A stretch of DNA of 17,897 nt from CAYSUS01 sp964434165 (GTDB taxonomy: Bacteria; Planctomycetota; Planctomycetia; Pirellulales; Thermoguttaceae): contig CAYSUS010000131.1 in assembly GCA_964434165.1 (NCBI GenBank), positions 1-17,897 on the forward strand, in the 5' to 3' direction. Below, in pieces: positions 1 through 6,254 of the stretch (positions are counted from its first letter, which is position 1; the number at the start of each line of letters is the position of its first letter). Position numbers and translations under genes: made by a program. The notes under the pieces are model-generated. The model had not been told where the DNA came from and did not search any database. It saw only the letters and a list, made by a program, of their open reading frames with translations.

Positions 1-1732
1 GGAAGATCTCGAAGTTGCACGCCCGGGTGACGCCGGTGTACTTCGCGACCTCCGCGAGGTTGGGATAGACGCACCACTGGCCGATCTCGTGGCTGATCAC
101 CGGCTGGGTGGGGTATTTCTGCACGAAGTCGCGGTAGTCGGTCACGGTCTCGGGCGGCCGTGCGTTGACGCGGCTGGAGAGTCCCGCGCCCCAGGCCTGA
201 ATCCGCGGTTTGGGCGTGACGTGGAACTGGCTCTCGGGCAGCTCGGGCCAGCCCGACCCGGCCGTGTACAGCCGCCGGGGATCGGTCTTCTTCCACCGCT
301 GAAGCCATCGGGCGAGGAAGGCGTTGGCCGCTTTGCCCCCGCCGGGCTCGTTGCCGTGCGAGAGGAGGCAGAACGACGGGTGATTGCCGTAGGCCCGCAG
401 GATCCGCTCGGTCTCGGCCTCGATGAAGGCGTCGATCTCCGGGTCGCTGCCGACCCGCGTCCACACGCCGCACTCGACCTGGAATATGACGCCCATCCGG
501 TCCGCGGCCACGAAGGCCGCCTCGGGCGGACACCAGGAGTGGAACCGCACGTGGTTCAGTCCGTGGGCCTTGGCCGCCGAGAGAATCCGCGTCCACGACT
601 CCACGTCGATCGGCGGGTAGCCGGTCAACGGGAAGATGGCACACTCCAAGGTCCCGCGGAGAAACACGGACCGACCGTTGATCGTGATCTGGGTGCCGTC
701 CGTGCCGACCTCGCGCATCCCGAAGGTCGCGGTGCGGCGGTCGCCGTGCGTGCTCCGGCCATCGGCGACCTCGAGGTCCACGGTCAGCTCATGCAGCTCG
801 GGGGAGAACTCGCCCCACCGCGCGGCCCGGCGCAGTCGGGAATGCCTGATGGCGAAGCGGTGCGATGTGGTGTTCTGCCGGCCGGTGGGCTTGTGCTCGA
901 CTTCCTGGCGCGCGATCGTCTCGCCGTCCCTGTGCACCGAGGCGACCAGCCGGCCTTCGTACGCCCGGTCCAAGAGGCTGGAGACTTCCACGTGGACCCC
1001 GACCATGCCTTGCGAGGGCAGGGGAGACACGCGCAGCTCGTCGATCCACACCGGGCCGCGGGGAAACAGCTCGATGCGCCCCACGACGCCGTTCCAGTTG
1101 GTCTGGGTGTGGTCGGAGACGCTGTGGGCGTTCCTGCCCACGTCGATCTTCACGCGATTGTCGATGCGGATCGTCAGCCGGTGCTCGCCCGGAGAGAGAA
1201 CGCCCAGGTCATACTCGTGCGGCGTGCTGAGGCTGTTGCGCATGCCGACCTCGCGGTCGTCGATCCACACGCGGCTCTCGATATGGACCCGTTCCAGGCG
1301 CAGCCAGGTGTGCTTCCCCTTCCACGCGTCGGGCACGGTGAGGTGGCGCTGGTACCAGGCCGGCCCCACGTAGTGCTTCAGCGGCGTGAGCCAGAAGGGC
1401 ACCTTCACGTTGCCGGGCTGGCGGTAGGGCTCGTACTTGGGGTCGGCGAACCAGCTTCGATCGACGATCTGGCCGGTCCACGCCGTATCGACCGAGACGT
1501 CGTCGCCCAGACCGTTCTCGGTGAGCGAGCCCGGCAGGCTGGCCTGGCCCTCGATCTCGCGCTGGAACCAGCGCTGGTCGATGCCGGCATCGTCGCCGTC
1601 CAGCGCGCACCGCCAGGGACCGGCCAGAGAGATCGGCTCGCTGGGAATCCGTCCGTCCGCTTCGGCTTGGAGCGCGACGCCAGGCAAGCAGAAGAAAGAC
1701 AAGGTCGCCACAAGGATCGGGGATCGCGTCAT
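1..1732 (-). CDS. Exported glycoside hydrolase family 2 protein (beta-galactosidase/beta-glucuronidase type), partial
   Basis: The reading frame is open on the minus strand from an ATG at 1732-1730 to the left edge with no stop, giving 577 residues with the C-terminus missing. The N-terminus (MTRSPILVATLSFFCLPGVALQAEA) looks like a Sec signal peptide, so the enzyme probably acts in the periplasm or outside the cell. Residues about 35-225 form a GH2 sugar-binding jelly roll (LAGPW near the start, then WLRLERVHIESRVWIDDREVG and LSPGEHRLTIRIDN). An Ig-like domain follows, and a TIM barrel begins near 335. The general acid/base is expected at Glu462 (SHGNEPGG) and the nucleophile at Glu549 (SHEIGQW); both are the usual GH2 positions. 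Family knowledge gives exo-hydrolysis of beta-linked sugars, but the substrate cannot be read from sequence. The gene lies 255 bp downstream of the LTxxQ gene, with a terminator between them, so it is probably a separate transcript. No clear Shine-Dalgarno was seen. Confidence 0.92.
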   Translation of the reverse strand, partial: MTRSPILVATLSFFCLPGVALQAEADGRIPSEPISLAGPWRCALDGDDAGIDQRWFQREIEGQASLPGSLTENGLGDDVSVDTAWTGQIVDRSWFADPKYEPYRQPGNVKVPFWLTPLKHYVGPAWYQRHLTVPDAWKGKHTWLRLERVHIESRVWIDDREVGMRNSLSTPHEYDLGVLSPGEHRLTIRIDNRVKIDVGRNAHSVSDHTQTNWNGVVGRIELFPRGPVWIDELRVSPLPSQGMVGVHVEVSSLLDRAYEGRLVASVHRDGETIARQEVEHKPTGRQNTTSHRFAIRHSRLRRAARWGEFSPELHELTVDLEVADGRSTHGDRRTATFGMREVGTDGTQITINGRSVFLRGTLECAIFPLTGYPPIDVESWTRILSAAKAHGLNHVRFHSWCPPEAAFVAADRMGVIFQVECGVWTRVGSDPEIDAFIEAETERILRAYGNHPSFCLLSHGNEPGGGKAANAFLARWLQRWKKTDPRRLYTAGSGWPELPESQFHVTPKPRIQAWGAGLSSRVNARPPETVTDYRDFVQKYPTQPVISHEIGQWCVYPNLAEVAKYTGVTRACNFEIF

Positions 1733-1806
1733 GGGAGAAAGCCCTCGGCGGTGACGGAGACCGCCATTGTCGCCACGCGCCGGCCGGGATGCAAACCCGT
1801 ACGTGG

Positions 1807-1827
1807 GAGATTGGAGATTGAGGATTG
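1807..1827. repeat. Heptanucleotide tandem repeat, block A
   Basis: Three consecutive seven-base units are visible: GAGATTG (1807-1813), GAGATTG (1814-1820) and AGGATTG (1821-1827). The reverse complement carries the same CAATC core as block B, so the two blocks form an imperfect inverted pair. The role is unknown. Heptamer tandem repeats in non-coding DNA are known from filamentous cyanobacteria (STRR sequences); the comparison is by form only. Confidence 0.75.
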
Positions 1828-1854
1828 GGGACGGCTTGAACCTTATTGCCGCTG

Positions 1855-1903
1855 AATCTGCAATCATCAATCCCTCGCCCCTCGCCGCGGGCCACGGGCC
1901 ACT
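1855..1903. repeat. Heptanucleotide tandem repeat, block B (changing units)
   Basis: Seven consecutive heptamers are in perfect phase: AATCTGC, AATCATC, AATCCCT, CGCCCCT, CGCCGCG, GGCCACG, GGCCACT. Neighbouring units share four to five bases, while the consensus drifts from AATC-type to CGCC-type to GGCCAC-type along the array. That looks like stepwise local duplication and not chance. It lies just downstream, in the minus direction, of the terminator at 1912-1939. Confidence 0.7.
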
Positions 1904-1911
1904 TCATCACA

Positions 1912-1939
1912 AAGGGCCGCCCGGCGTCGGACGGCCCTT
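1912..1939 (-). terminator. Rho-independent terminator-like hairpin for the LTxxQ gene
   Basis: A 12-base stem (1912-1923 with 1928-1939) closes a four-base loop. On the plus strand positions 1920 and 1931 would be a C/A mismatch. In minus-strand RNA the same pair is G-U, so the stem is fully paired only in that direction, matching the gene it follows. It starts 48 bases past the LTxxQ stop. The trailing tract is weak (CCCTTTGTGATG), so this is a probable but imperfect intrinsic terminator. Confidence 0.6.
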
Positions 1940-1987
1940 CGCATGTTGACGTCGGTGCATCGCGCCGGTCGCGGCGCCGGGCTCCGA

Positions 1988-2524
1988 TTACTCCTCGGCC
2001 TTCTTCGCTTCGGGCTTGGGCTTCCTCTTCCCGGCCGGCTTCCTCATCTTCTCCTTGACGGCCTCGCGCTGCTCGGGCGTAAGCAGCGCCATGACCTGCT
2101 CCTGGACGGTCTTCATCGCCTCCTGCATCTCCTTGCGGATCTCCTTCATCGCCTCCTTCTGCTCGTCGGTGAGCTCGACGGCCGCTTCCATCGCCTCGCG
2201 CATTTCCTTGCCCTTCTTGCCGGCCTCGCGGGCGGCCTTTATGGCTTCCTGCCGGGCTGTCTTCTGGGCGTCGGTGAGGACGTCGGCCATCTTCTTTCGG
2301 ACTTCGACGAGCTTGGGCCCGGCCTCCTTGATGATCTCCTTGAGCTTGGCCTCCTGCTCCTCGCTCAGGTCGATGTCCTTCAGCCAGCTCATGATCGGGG
2401 CTCCGTGCGCCCGGACGCCCGGCTTGGCCTTGGGCCCCTTCCGCTTGGGCTTCTCCTCGGCCCACCCCATCACGGCCACCGACAACACCAATCCCAACAG
2501 CAGCACCCCTCGACAAGTTCTCAT
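1988..2524 (-). CDS. Small exported LTxxQ-repeat protein (Spy/CpxP-like)
   Basis: 178 residues, starting at the ATG at 2524-2522. A longer frame reaches 2626, but the chosen start has a GGAGG nine bases upstream (2534-2538) and opens directly into a signal peptide (MRTCRGVLLLGLVLSVAVMGWA), which decides it. The mature protein is almost all helix, charged, and rich in Lys, Glu and Ala. It carries four LTxxQ-type motifs: LSEEQ (53-57), LTDAQ (83-87), LTDEQ (118-122) and LTPEQ (148-152), followed by a Lys/Pro-rich tail. LTxxQ proteins of the Spy/CpxP group are periplasmic helical hairpins that bind unfolded or stress-related protein, or act as sensors; they normally have two such motifs. Here there are two pairs with equal 30-residue internal spacing, which suggests internal duplication. 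Function is inferred from family resemblance only. Confidence 0.85.
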   Translation of the reverse strand: MRTCRGVLLLGLVLSVAVMGWAEEKPKRKGPKAKPGVRAHGAPIMSWLKDIDLSEEQEAKLKEIIKEAGPKLVEVRKKMADVLTDAQKTARQEAIKAAREAGKKGKEMREAMEAAVELTDEQKEAMKEIRKEMQEAMKTVQEQVMALLTPEQREAVKEKMRKPAGKRKPKPEAKKAEE

Positions 2525-2533
2525 GGCATTGCG

Positions 2534-2538
2534 CCTCC
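2534..2538 (-). promoter_or_regulatory. Shine-Dalgarno site fixing the LTxxQ start
   Basis: GGAGG on the minus strand, nine bases before the ATG at 2524. It favours the internal start over the upstream ATG at 2626. Confidence 0.7.
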
Positions 2539-2904
2539 AGAGAGAACCGAACGGAAAACCCGCGGGAAAGGCCCGCGCGGCAGCCACAGTTTGGCCGCCC
2601 CCGGCACACGATGGAAGAGGGGCCATCGGAAAGCCCGAACCGCGTCGCGATCCGCCCCGTAGCGCAAGAGCATTGACTCCGCTGCCACGGGGGGGCTAAG
2701 CTGGGGAGCGGTGTTGCAGGAATCCGCGGTCTGATCCGGCCTCATCCGCTGCTTCTCGCTCTGTCCGGATCGCGGTTTCCTCCGGAGGTCGGCCTGCTTC
2801 GAGTCGCGCTCGGCGCACGGTTCGGTCTTTTCATCGCGCCCCACCCCTCGCGGACACGCTCGGCGGGGGTTGCACGCGTGCCCCCGCGTGCCCTAAGCGG
2901 AGGG

Positions 2905-2910
2905 TATAAT
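2905..2910 (+). promoter_or_regulatory. Possible -10 box (TATAAT) upstream of the sigma gene
   Basis: A consensus TATAAT stands out in very GC-rich surroundings, about 105 bases before the chosen sigma-factor start. The nearest TTGCAC (2870-2875) is 29 bases upstream, too far for a normal -35, so the promoter is only possible. Confidence 0.35.
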
Positions 2911-3014
2911 ACGGCTATGTGTTCCTCCCCCCCTGGGCGCTCGGCGTCAACGCATCTTACTGCCATTTCCACCACGGCGGCCTGGCCGCGGGGCCGGGTG
3001 AGTGCGCCACTGCC

Positions 3015-3644
3015 ATGAGCTCCGGCGTCAATCCGAACGACGGCCCTGCGGAAAAGCCGCCCGAGAGCACGTCGCCAAGCCTGTTGCAGAGGGTCAAGGC
3101 CCTTCGGCCCGACGCCTGGCGGCGGCTCGTGCGTCTCTACGGTCCGGTGGCCTACGTCTGGGCCCGCAAGGCGGGCCTGTCGCCGGAAGACGCCTCCGAC
3201 GTGGTCCAGGAGGTGTTCGTCTCCGTGGCGGCGCACGTCGAGGGGTTTCGACACGATCGGCCCGGCAGCACCTTTCGCGGATGGCTGTGGACCATCGCCC
3301 GCAACAAGATCCGCGATCATTTCCGCCGCGGGCGGGGACGCGCGCAGGCCCAGGGCGGAACCGACGCCCAGATGCTCCTTTCGCAGGTGCCCGACCCGGT
3401 CGATCCATCGTCGGAGCAGCCGGCCCCCGCGCCCGACGGCCTGTGGATCGCGCGCGAGGCCCTCGAGCTGATCCGGGATGACTTTGAAGAGCGGACCTGG
3501 AAGGCATTCCTTCGCGCGACGATTCAAGGGGAGTCGTCGGCCGCCATCGCCGCCGACCTGGGGATGACCAAGCGGGCCGTGCGCCAGGCGAAATACCGCG
3601 TGCTCAAACGGCTCCGCGAGGAGTTCGAGGGGCTGCTTGATTAA
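3015..3644 (+). CDS. ECF-type RNA polymerase sigma factor
   Basis: 209 residues from the ATG at 3015. The frame extends up to 2919, but the extra 32 residues look non-coding and would begin almost at the TATAAT. Region 2 spans about 25-105 (LYGPVAYVWARKAGL, DVVQEVF, TFRGWLWTIARNKIRDHFRR). A Pro/Gln-rich linker covers about 106-145. Region 4 spans about 150-205, with a helix-turn-helix in GESSAAIAADLGMTKRAVRQAKYRVLKRL. The product directs RNA polymerase to an alternative promoter set. Planctomycete sigma factors of this form often sit next to a serine/threonine kinase or anti-sigma gene; none follows here, and the next gene is a LuxR-type regulator 348 bp away. The Shine-Dalgarno is weak. Family assignment is secure; the regulon is unknown. 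Confidence 0.9.
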   Translation: MSSGVNPNDGPAEKPPESTSPSLLQRVKALRPDAWRRLVRLYGPVAYVWARKAGLSPEDASDVVQEVFVSVAAHVEGFRHDRPGSTFRGWLWTIARNKIRDHFRRGRGRAQAQGGTDAQMLLSQVPDPVDPSSEQPAPAPDGLWIAREALELIRDDFEERTWKAFLRATIQGESSAAIAADLGMTKRAVRQAKYRVLKRLREEFEGLLD

Positions 3645-3992
3645 GGCCCCCAGGGCGTGGGACGACGGGGCCGGGAGGGACTTGCCGCAGGGACTTGCCG
3701 CCGAGACTGGAGCCTCGGTGAGCGAAGCCCCCTGACACCCGCCCGTGGAAAATCGCGCGCCCGCGTGGCGCCCCCGCGTTGAATTCCCTTGGAGAGGTCG
3801 GGGACTGTCTCTGCGCACGCATCACCGCGCGGAACGACCCTCCCCGCCGTCGAAGCGGCCTGTTCCGGCACCGACGATACCACATCACGCTTGCAGCACG
3901 CGGGTGACCGCTTGGGGGGGTCACTCGGCCGGTGCAGGCCGCTTTATTTGCTCTTCCGGGGGGGGGCATTGGTGGAGAGTTGGGCTGGGCGT
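3645..3992. other. Intergenic region between sigma factor and LuxR regulator
   Basis: 348 bases with no recognisable gene. A 13-base tandem duplication (3676-3701) lies shortly after the sigma stop. No clear terminator or promoter was found. Confidence 0.55.
3676..3701. repeat. Perfect 13-bp tandem duplication
   Basis: AGGGACTTGCCGC occurs twice back to back (3676-3688 and 3689-3701). It is only two copies and could be a recent slippage duplication or a doubled protein-binding site. Confidence 0.8.
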
Positions 3993-4724
3993 ATGAGCGA
4001 CGCGATTCGGGTAGGGATTGTGCATCGCAGCCGGCTGTTCCGGGACTGCCTGGCGGCTGCGGTGTCGAAATGGGATCGTTTCGAGTCCCAAGCGCTGGAG
4101 CATCCGTCCGAGCTGGACCTCGGGGTGGGCGAGCCGCGGGCCGACGTTGTCCTGATCGACCTGAACCTTCCCGGCCGCCAGGCGCGGGAGTGGACGCGGG
4201 CGGTCTACGGGGCGGCGCAAGGGTCGAATCATGATTCGCAGGCCTGCGAAGAGGCCGGCCCCTCCGGCAGGCCCAAGGCGAAGGTGATGGTCCTGGCCTC
4301 GGGCGAAGTCAACGACTCGCTGTTCGAGTGCATGGCGGCCGGCGCGCACGGCTGCGTGTTGGAGAACTCGTCGATCGAGCATCTGCGCAAGGCCATCGAA
4401 CGTGTCCACCGCGGCGAGACGTTTCATTCGCCGGCGATCGTGCAGTCGCTGTTCCGGCGGGTGACGCAGAGCGGCCACGCCGCGCCGGCCGCCGCCCGAA
4501 CGCAGCCCGCCGAGCTGACGCCCCGCGAAAAGGAAATCGTCCGCTGCATCGCCGAGCGGCTCAGCAACAAACAGATTGCGCGGCGTCTGGAGCTTTCGCT
4601 GCACACGGTCAAGAACCACGTCCATAATATCGTGGACAAGCTTCAGGTCCGCTCTCGCCACGAGGCGGTCGAATACGCGCGCCAGCGGAACTGGCTGGAG
4701 GAACCCGAACCAACACTCTCTTAG
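3993..4724 (+). CDS. LuxR/FixJ-type response regulator with degenerate receiver domain
   Basis: 243 residues from the ATG at 3993, chosen because the receiver fold begins at once (MSDAIRVGIVHRSRLFRDCL); a longer frame reaches 3789 without recognisable sequence. Residues 5-135 are a REC domain and 174-232 a LuxR helix-turn-helix (LTPREKEIVRCIAERLSNKQ, then LSLHTVKNHVHNIVDKLQVRSR), so the protein binds DNA. In the receiver the acceptor-type Asp56 (VVLIDLNLP) and Ser103 (VLASG) are kept. The acidic pair after strand 1 that normally holds magnesium is His11-Arg12, and the conserved lysine position is Glu124 (CVLENSS). An extra loop of roughly 15-20 residues sits near 74-96. Phosphorylation by a histidine kinase is therefore doubtful, and none is encoded nearby. 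A GGAGAG lies 13 bases upstream, a long spacing. Confidence 0.88.
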   Translation: MSDAIRVGIVHRSRLFRDCLAAAVSKWDRFESQALEHPSELDLGVGEPRADVVLIDLNLPGRQAREWTRAVYGAAQGSNHDSQACEEAGPSGRPKAKVMVLASGEVNDSLFECMAAGAHGCVLENSSIEHLRKAIERVHRGETFHSPAIVQSLFRRVTQSGHAAPAAARTQPAELTPREKEIVRCIAERLSNKQIARRLELSLHTVKNHVHNIVDKLQVRSRHEAVEYARQRNWLEEPEPTLS

Positions 4725-4769
4725 GACGGCGGCTCTCGAGCGGCATGTTCCACGCGCTTCCCCGCTCGC

Positions 4770-4817
4770 GCGGCCTTCTGGCAGTCATGTTGCCGGGGCC
4801 GCCGTCCTGCTTTTCTC
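4770..4817 (+). terminator. Terminator-like hairpin after the LuxR regulator
   Basis: The stem GCGGCC/GGCCGC (4770-4775 with 4797-4802) continues through a TT bulge into CTGGCA/TGCCGG (4778-4783 with 4791-4796) around a seven-base loop. It is followed, after about eight bases, by CTTTTCTCT. The stem is strong, but the T-rich run is short and displaced, so intrinsic termination is likely but not certain. Confidence 0.5.
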
Positions 4818-4978
4818 TCCCCTCCTCGTTTCGGCGAGCCCGCCTGCCGGCCACGTCCGAGCCACCGCGCGTCCGGGCCGTGCCGGCCCGGAAAACGCAG
4901 GAGTTCGTCTCGGGGCTGGACAACTCCGACGCGGCCCAGTTAGCCTGGGCGTGTCGATCGGCCGGGCGGCCGGCCCGG

Positions 4979-4994
4979 TCCTGCCTTGGCACCC
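4979..4994 (+). repeat. 16-bp direct repeat, copy 1
   Basis: TCCTGCCTTGGCACCC, identical to 14265-14280. It lies 31 bases upstream of the hydrolase start; the other copy is also in the leader of a plus-strand gene. Confidence 0.6.
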
Positions 4995-5015
4995 ATTGTC
5001 TCCCCCGAAGTCGCC

Positions 5016-5020
5016 GGAGG
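5016..5020 (+). promoter_or_regulatory. Shine-Dalgarno site fixing the hydrolase start
   Basis: GGAGG five bases before the ATG at 5026, which leads straight into a signal peptide. This rules out the far longer upstream extension of the frame to 4576. Confidence 0.75.
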
Positions 5021-5025
5021 TCCCC

Positions 5026-5910
5026 ATGCGCCGCTGTACCGCCGCGTTCCTTGCCGTCTGCTTTCTCGATTTCGGTCTCCACGCGCTGGCCGGCGAGCCC
5101 CAGGTGCTCGACGTCTGGCCGGGGGACGTGCCCGGAGAGGAGGGCGGGCTGGGCGAAGAGAAGGTCCTGCCGCAGAAGGAAGGCCAGAAGGAAGTTGTCC
5201 GGCTGACCAACGTGACCAGGCCCACCCTGACCGTGTACCGTCCGGACAAGAAGAAGGACACCGGCGCGGCCGTGGTGATCTGCCCTGGTGGCGGCTATCA
5301 CATCCTGGCGATGGACCTGGAGGGGGAGGAGGTCGCCGCGTGGCTCAACTCGATCGGCGCCACGGGTATCGTGCTGAAGTACCGCGTGCCGGCGCGCAAG
5401 GGCCAGCCGCGGCACCTCGCCCCGCTCCAGGACGCGCAGCGAGCCGTAAGCCTCGTACGGAGCAAGGCCAAGCAGCTCGGGATCGATCCCAAGCGGATCG
5501 GCATCCTCGGGTTCTCCGCAGGCGGGCACCTGGCCGCGGCGGCCGCCACCAACCACGATCGGCGGCACTATGAGCCGGTGGACGACGCGGACGAGGTGAG
5601 CTGCCGGCCAGACTTCGTCGTGCTGGTGTATCCAGCCTACCTGGCCAAGGACGGGGAGCTGTCGCCGGAGATCCGCGTGGACGAGAAGACGCCGCCGGTG
5701 TTCTTCGCCCACGCCGGCGACGACCGCATCAGCCCGGAGAACAGCATCGCCATGTACCTGGCCCTGCGCAAGGCGGGCGTGCCGGCGGAGCTGCACGTGT
5801 ACGGCAGCGGCGGACACGGGTTCGGCCTCCGCCCCTCGGAGCACCCCTGCTCCACCTGGCCCGACCGCTGCGCGGCGTGGATGGAGAAGGCCGCGATGAA
5901 GAAGCAATGA
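5026..5910 (+). CDS. Exported alpha/beta-hydrolase (BD-FAE/acetyl-xylan-esterase-like)
   Basis: 294 residues with a likely signal peptide (MRRCTAAFLAVCFLDFGLHALAG). The fold signs are in order: the oxyanion-hole segment CPGGGY (86-91), the nucleophile elbow GFSAGG with Ser164, the acid region HAGDDRISPENS (Asp232 or Asp233), and the catalytic His264 in GSGGHGFGL. WPGDVPGE near the N-terminus and LTVYRPDKKK at 68-77 are typical of the esterase/lipase group that includes ferulic- and acetyl-esterases annotated on plant polysaccharides. The likely reaction is ester hydrolysis, perhaps deacetylation of a glycan, outside the cytoplasm; substrate and product are inferred from family only. Length is normal. 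It is probably transcribed alone: a terminator candidate precedes it and 344 bases follow. Confidence 0.88.
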   Translation: MRRCTAAFLAVCFLDFGLHALAGEPQVLDVWPGDVPGEEGGLGEEKVLPQKEGQKEVVRLTNVTRPTLTVYRPDKKKDTGAAVVICPGGGYHILAMDLEGEEVAAWLNSIGATGIVLKYRVPARKGQPRHLAPLQDAQRAVSLVRSKAKQLGIDPKRIGILGFSAGGHLAAAAATNHDRRHYEPVDDADEVSCRPDFVVLVYPAYLAKDGELSPEIRVDEKTPPVFFAHAGDDRISPENSIAMYLALRKAGVPAELHVYGSGGHGFGLRPSEHPCSTWPDRCAAWMEKAAMKKQ

Positions 5911-6254
5911 CGAGTGCAGACGGGTCGGCGGGTCGCCGCCGCCGTATCCCCAATGCCTGTCTCCCTTCCCCCTGACCCCCAACCGGCCGATTCTGCCCGT
6001 CGATCCGCGCAGCAATCGCCGGCCCCATCTGAGGCCCGCGCCACTCGCGGCCTGATGGCCGGCCCTGCCGAGAAGCGGCAACCCCTTTCCCGTCAATACC
6101 TTTTTCCCCTCGGGTGTCCCCAGGCTGGCGGATCGCGCGGGGTTCGGCGCGCGCCTTGCGTAAGCGGTCGCGCGGACGGAGGGCGCCGCGCGGTGCCCGC
6201 CGCGAAGCGGCCGTTCACGACATGCCGGGGGGCTGCCATCGGAAGGAGCCGAAC
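5911..6254. other. Intergenic region between hydrolase and 169-aa gene
   Basis: 344 bases without a recognisable gene. A short hairpin TGCCG/CGGCA (6066-6080) is followed 20 bases later by TTTTT (6101-6105), a weak terminator candidate for the hydrolase. A seven-pair hairpin (6181-6187 with 6192-6198, loop GCGC, one G-U) sits in the leader of the next gene. Confidence 0.5.
6243..6248 (+). promoter_or_regulatory. Shine-Dalgarno site fixing the 169-aa gene start
   Basis: AAGGAG six bases before the ATG at 6255; it picks this start over an in-frame ATG at 6114. Confidence 0.75.

Larger units (their letters stand above)
1733..1987. other. Intergenic region with heptad repeats and a terminator
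   Basis: This 255-base gap separates two minus-strand genes. It holds two blocks of seven-base periodic sequence (1807-1827 and 1855-1903) in opposite orientation and a terminator-like hairpin (1912-1939), listed separately. No coding potential was recognised. The GH2 promoter should lie here, but no convincing -35/-10 pair was found. Confidence 0.7.
2525..3014. other. Divergent intergenic region between LTxxQ gene and sigma factor
   Basis: 490 bases separate the minus-strand LTxxQ gene from the plus-strand sigma factor, so promoters for both should be here. The only recognisable elements are the GGAGG site of the LTxxQ gene (2534-2538) and a perfect TATAAT at 2905-2910. Open frames crossing it show no recognisable protein family. 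Confidence 0.6.
4725..5025. other. Intergenic region with terminator candidate
   Basis: 301 bases between the regulator and the hydrolase. It contains a stem-loop followed by a T-rich stretch (4770-4817), a 10-base inverted repeat overlapping that stem, one copy of a 16-base repeat (4979-4994), and the hydrolase ribosome-binding site. No gene was recognised. Confidence 0.6.

Noticed and set aside
89..1855. Long plus-strand open frame (588 residues) opposite the GH2 gene
   Set aside because: It lies antisense to a clear GH2 enzyme with both catalytic glutamates; its translation has no recognisable domain and reflects high-GC codon bias.
1807..1903. CRISPR array
   Set aside because: The units are seven bases with no spacers; this is a short tandem repeat and no cas genes are present.
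2919..3014. Upstream extension of the sigma factor start
   Set aside because: The extra 32 residues do not resemble sigma-factor sequence and would begin about nine bases after the possible TATAAT box.
1..5910. Polysaccharide-utilization locus formed by GH2 and esterase genes
   Set aside because: The genes are on opposite strands with regulators and unrelated genes between them; no transporter or SusCD-like pair was seen.
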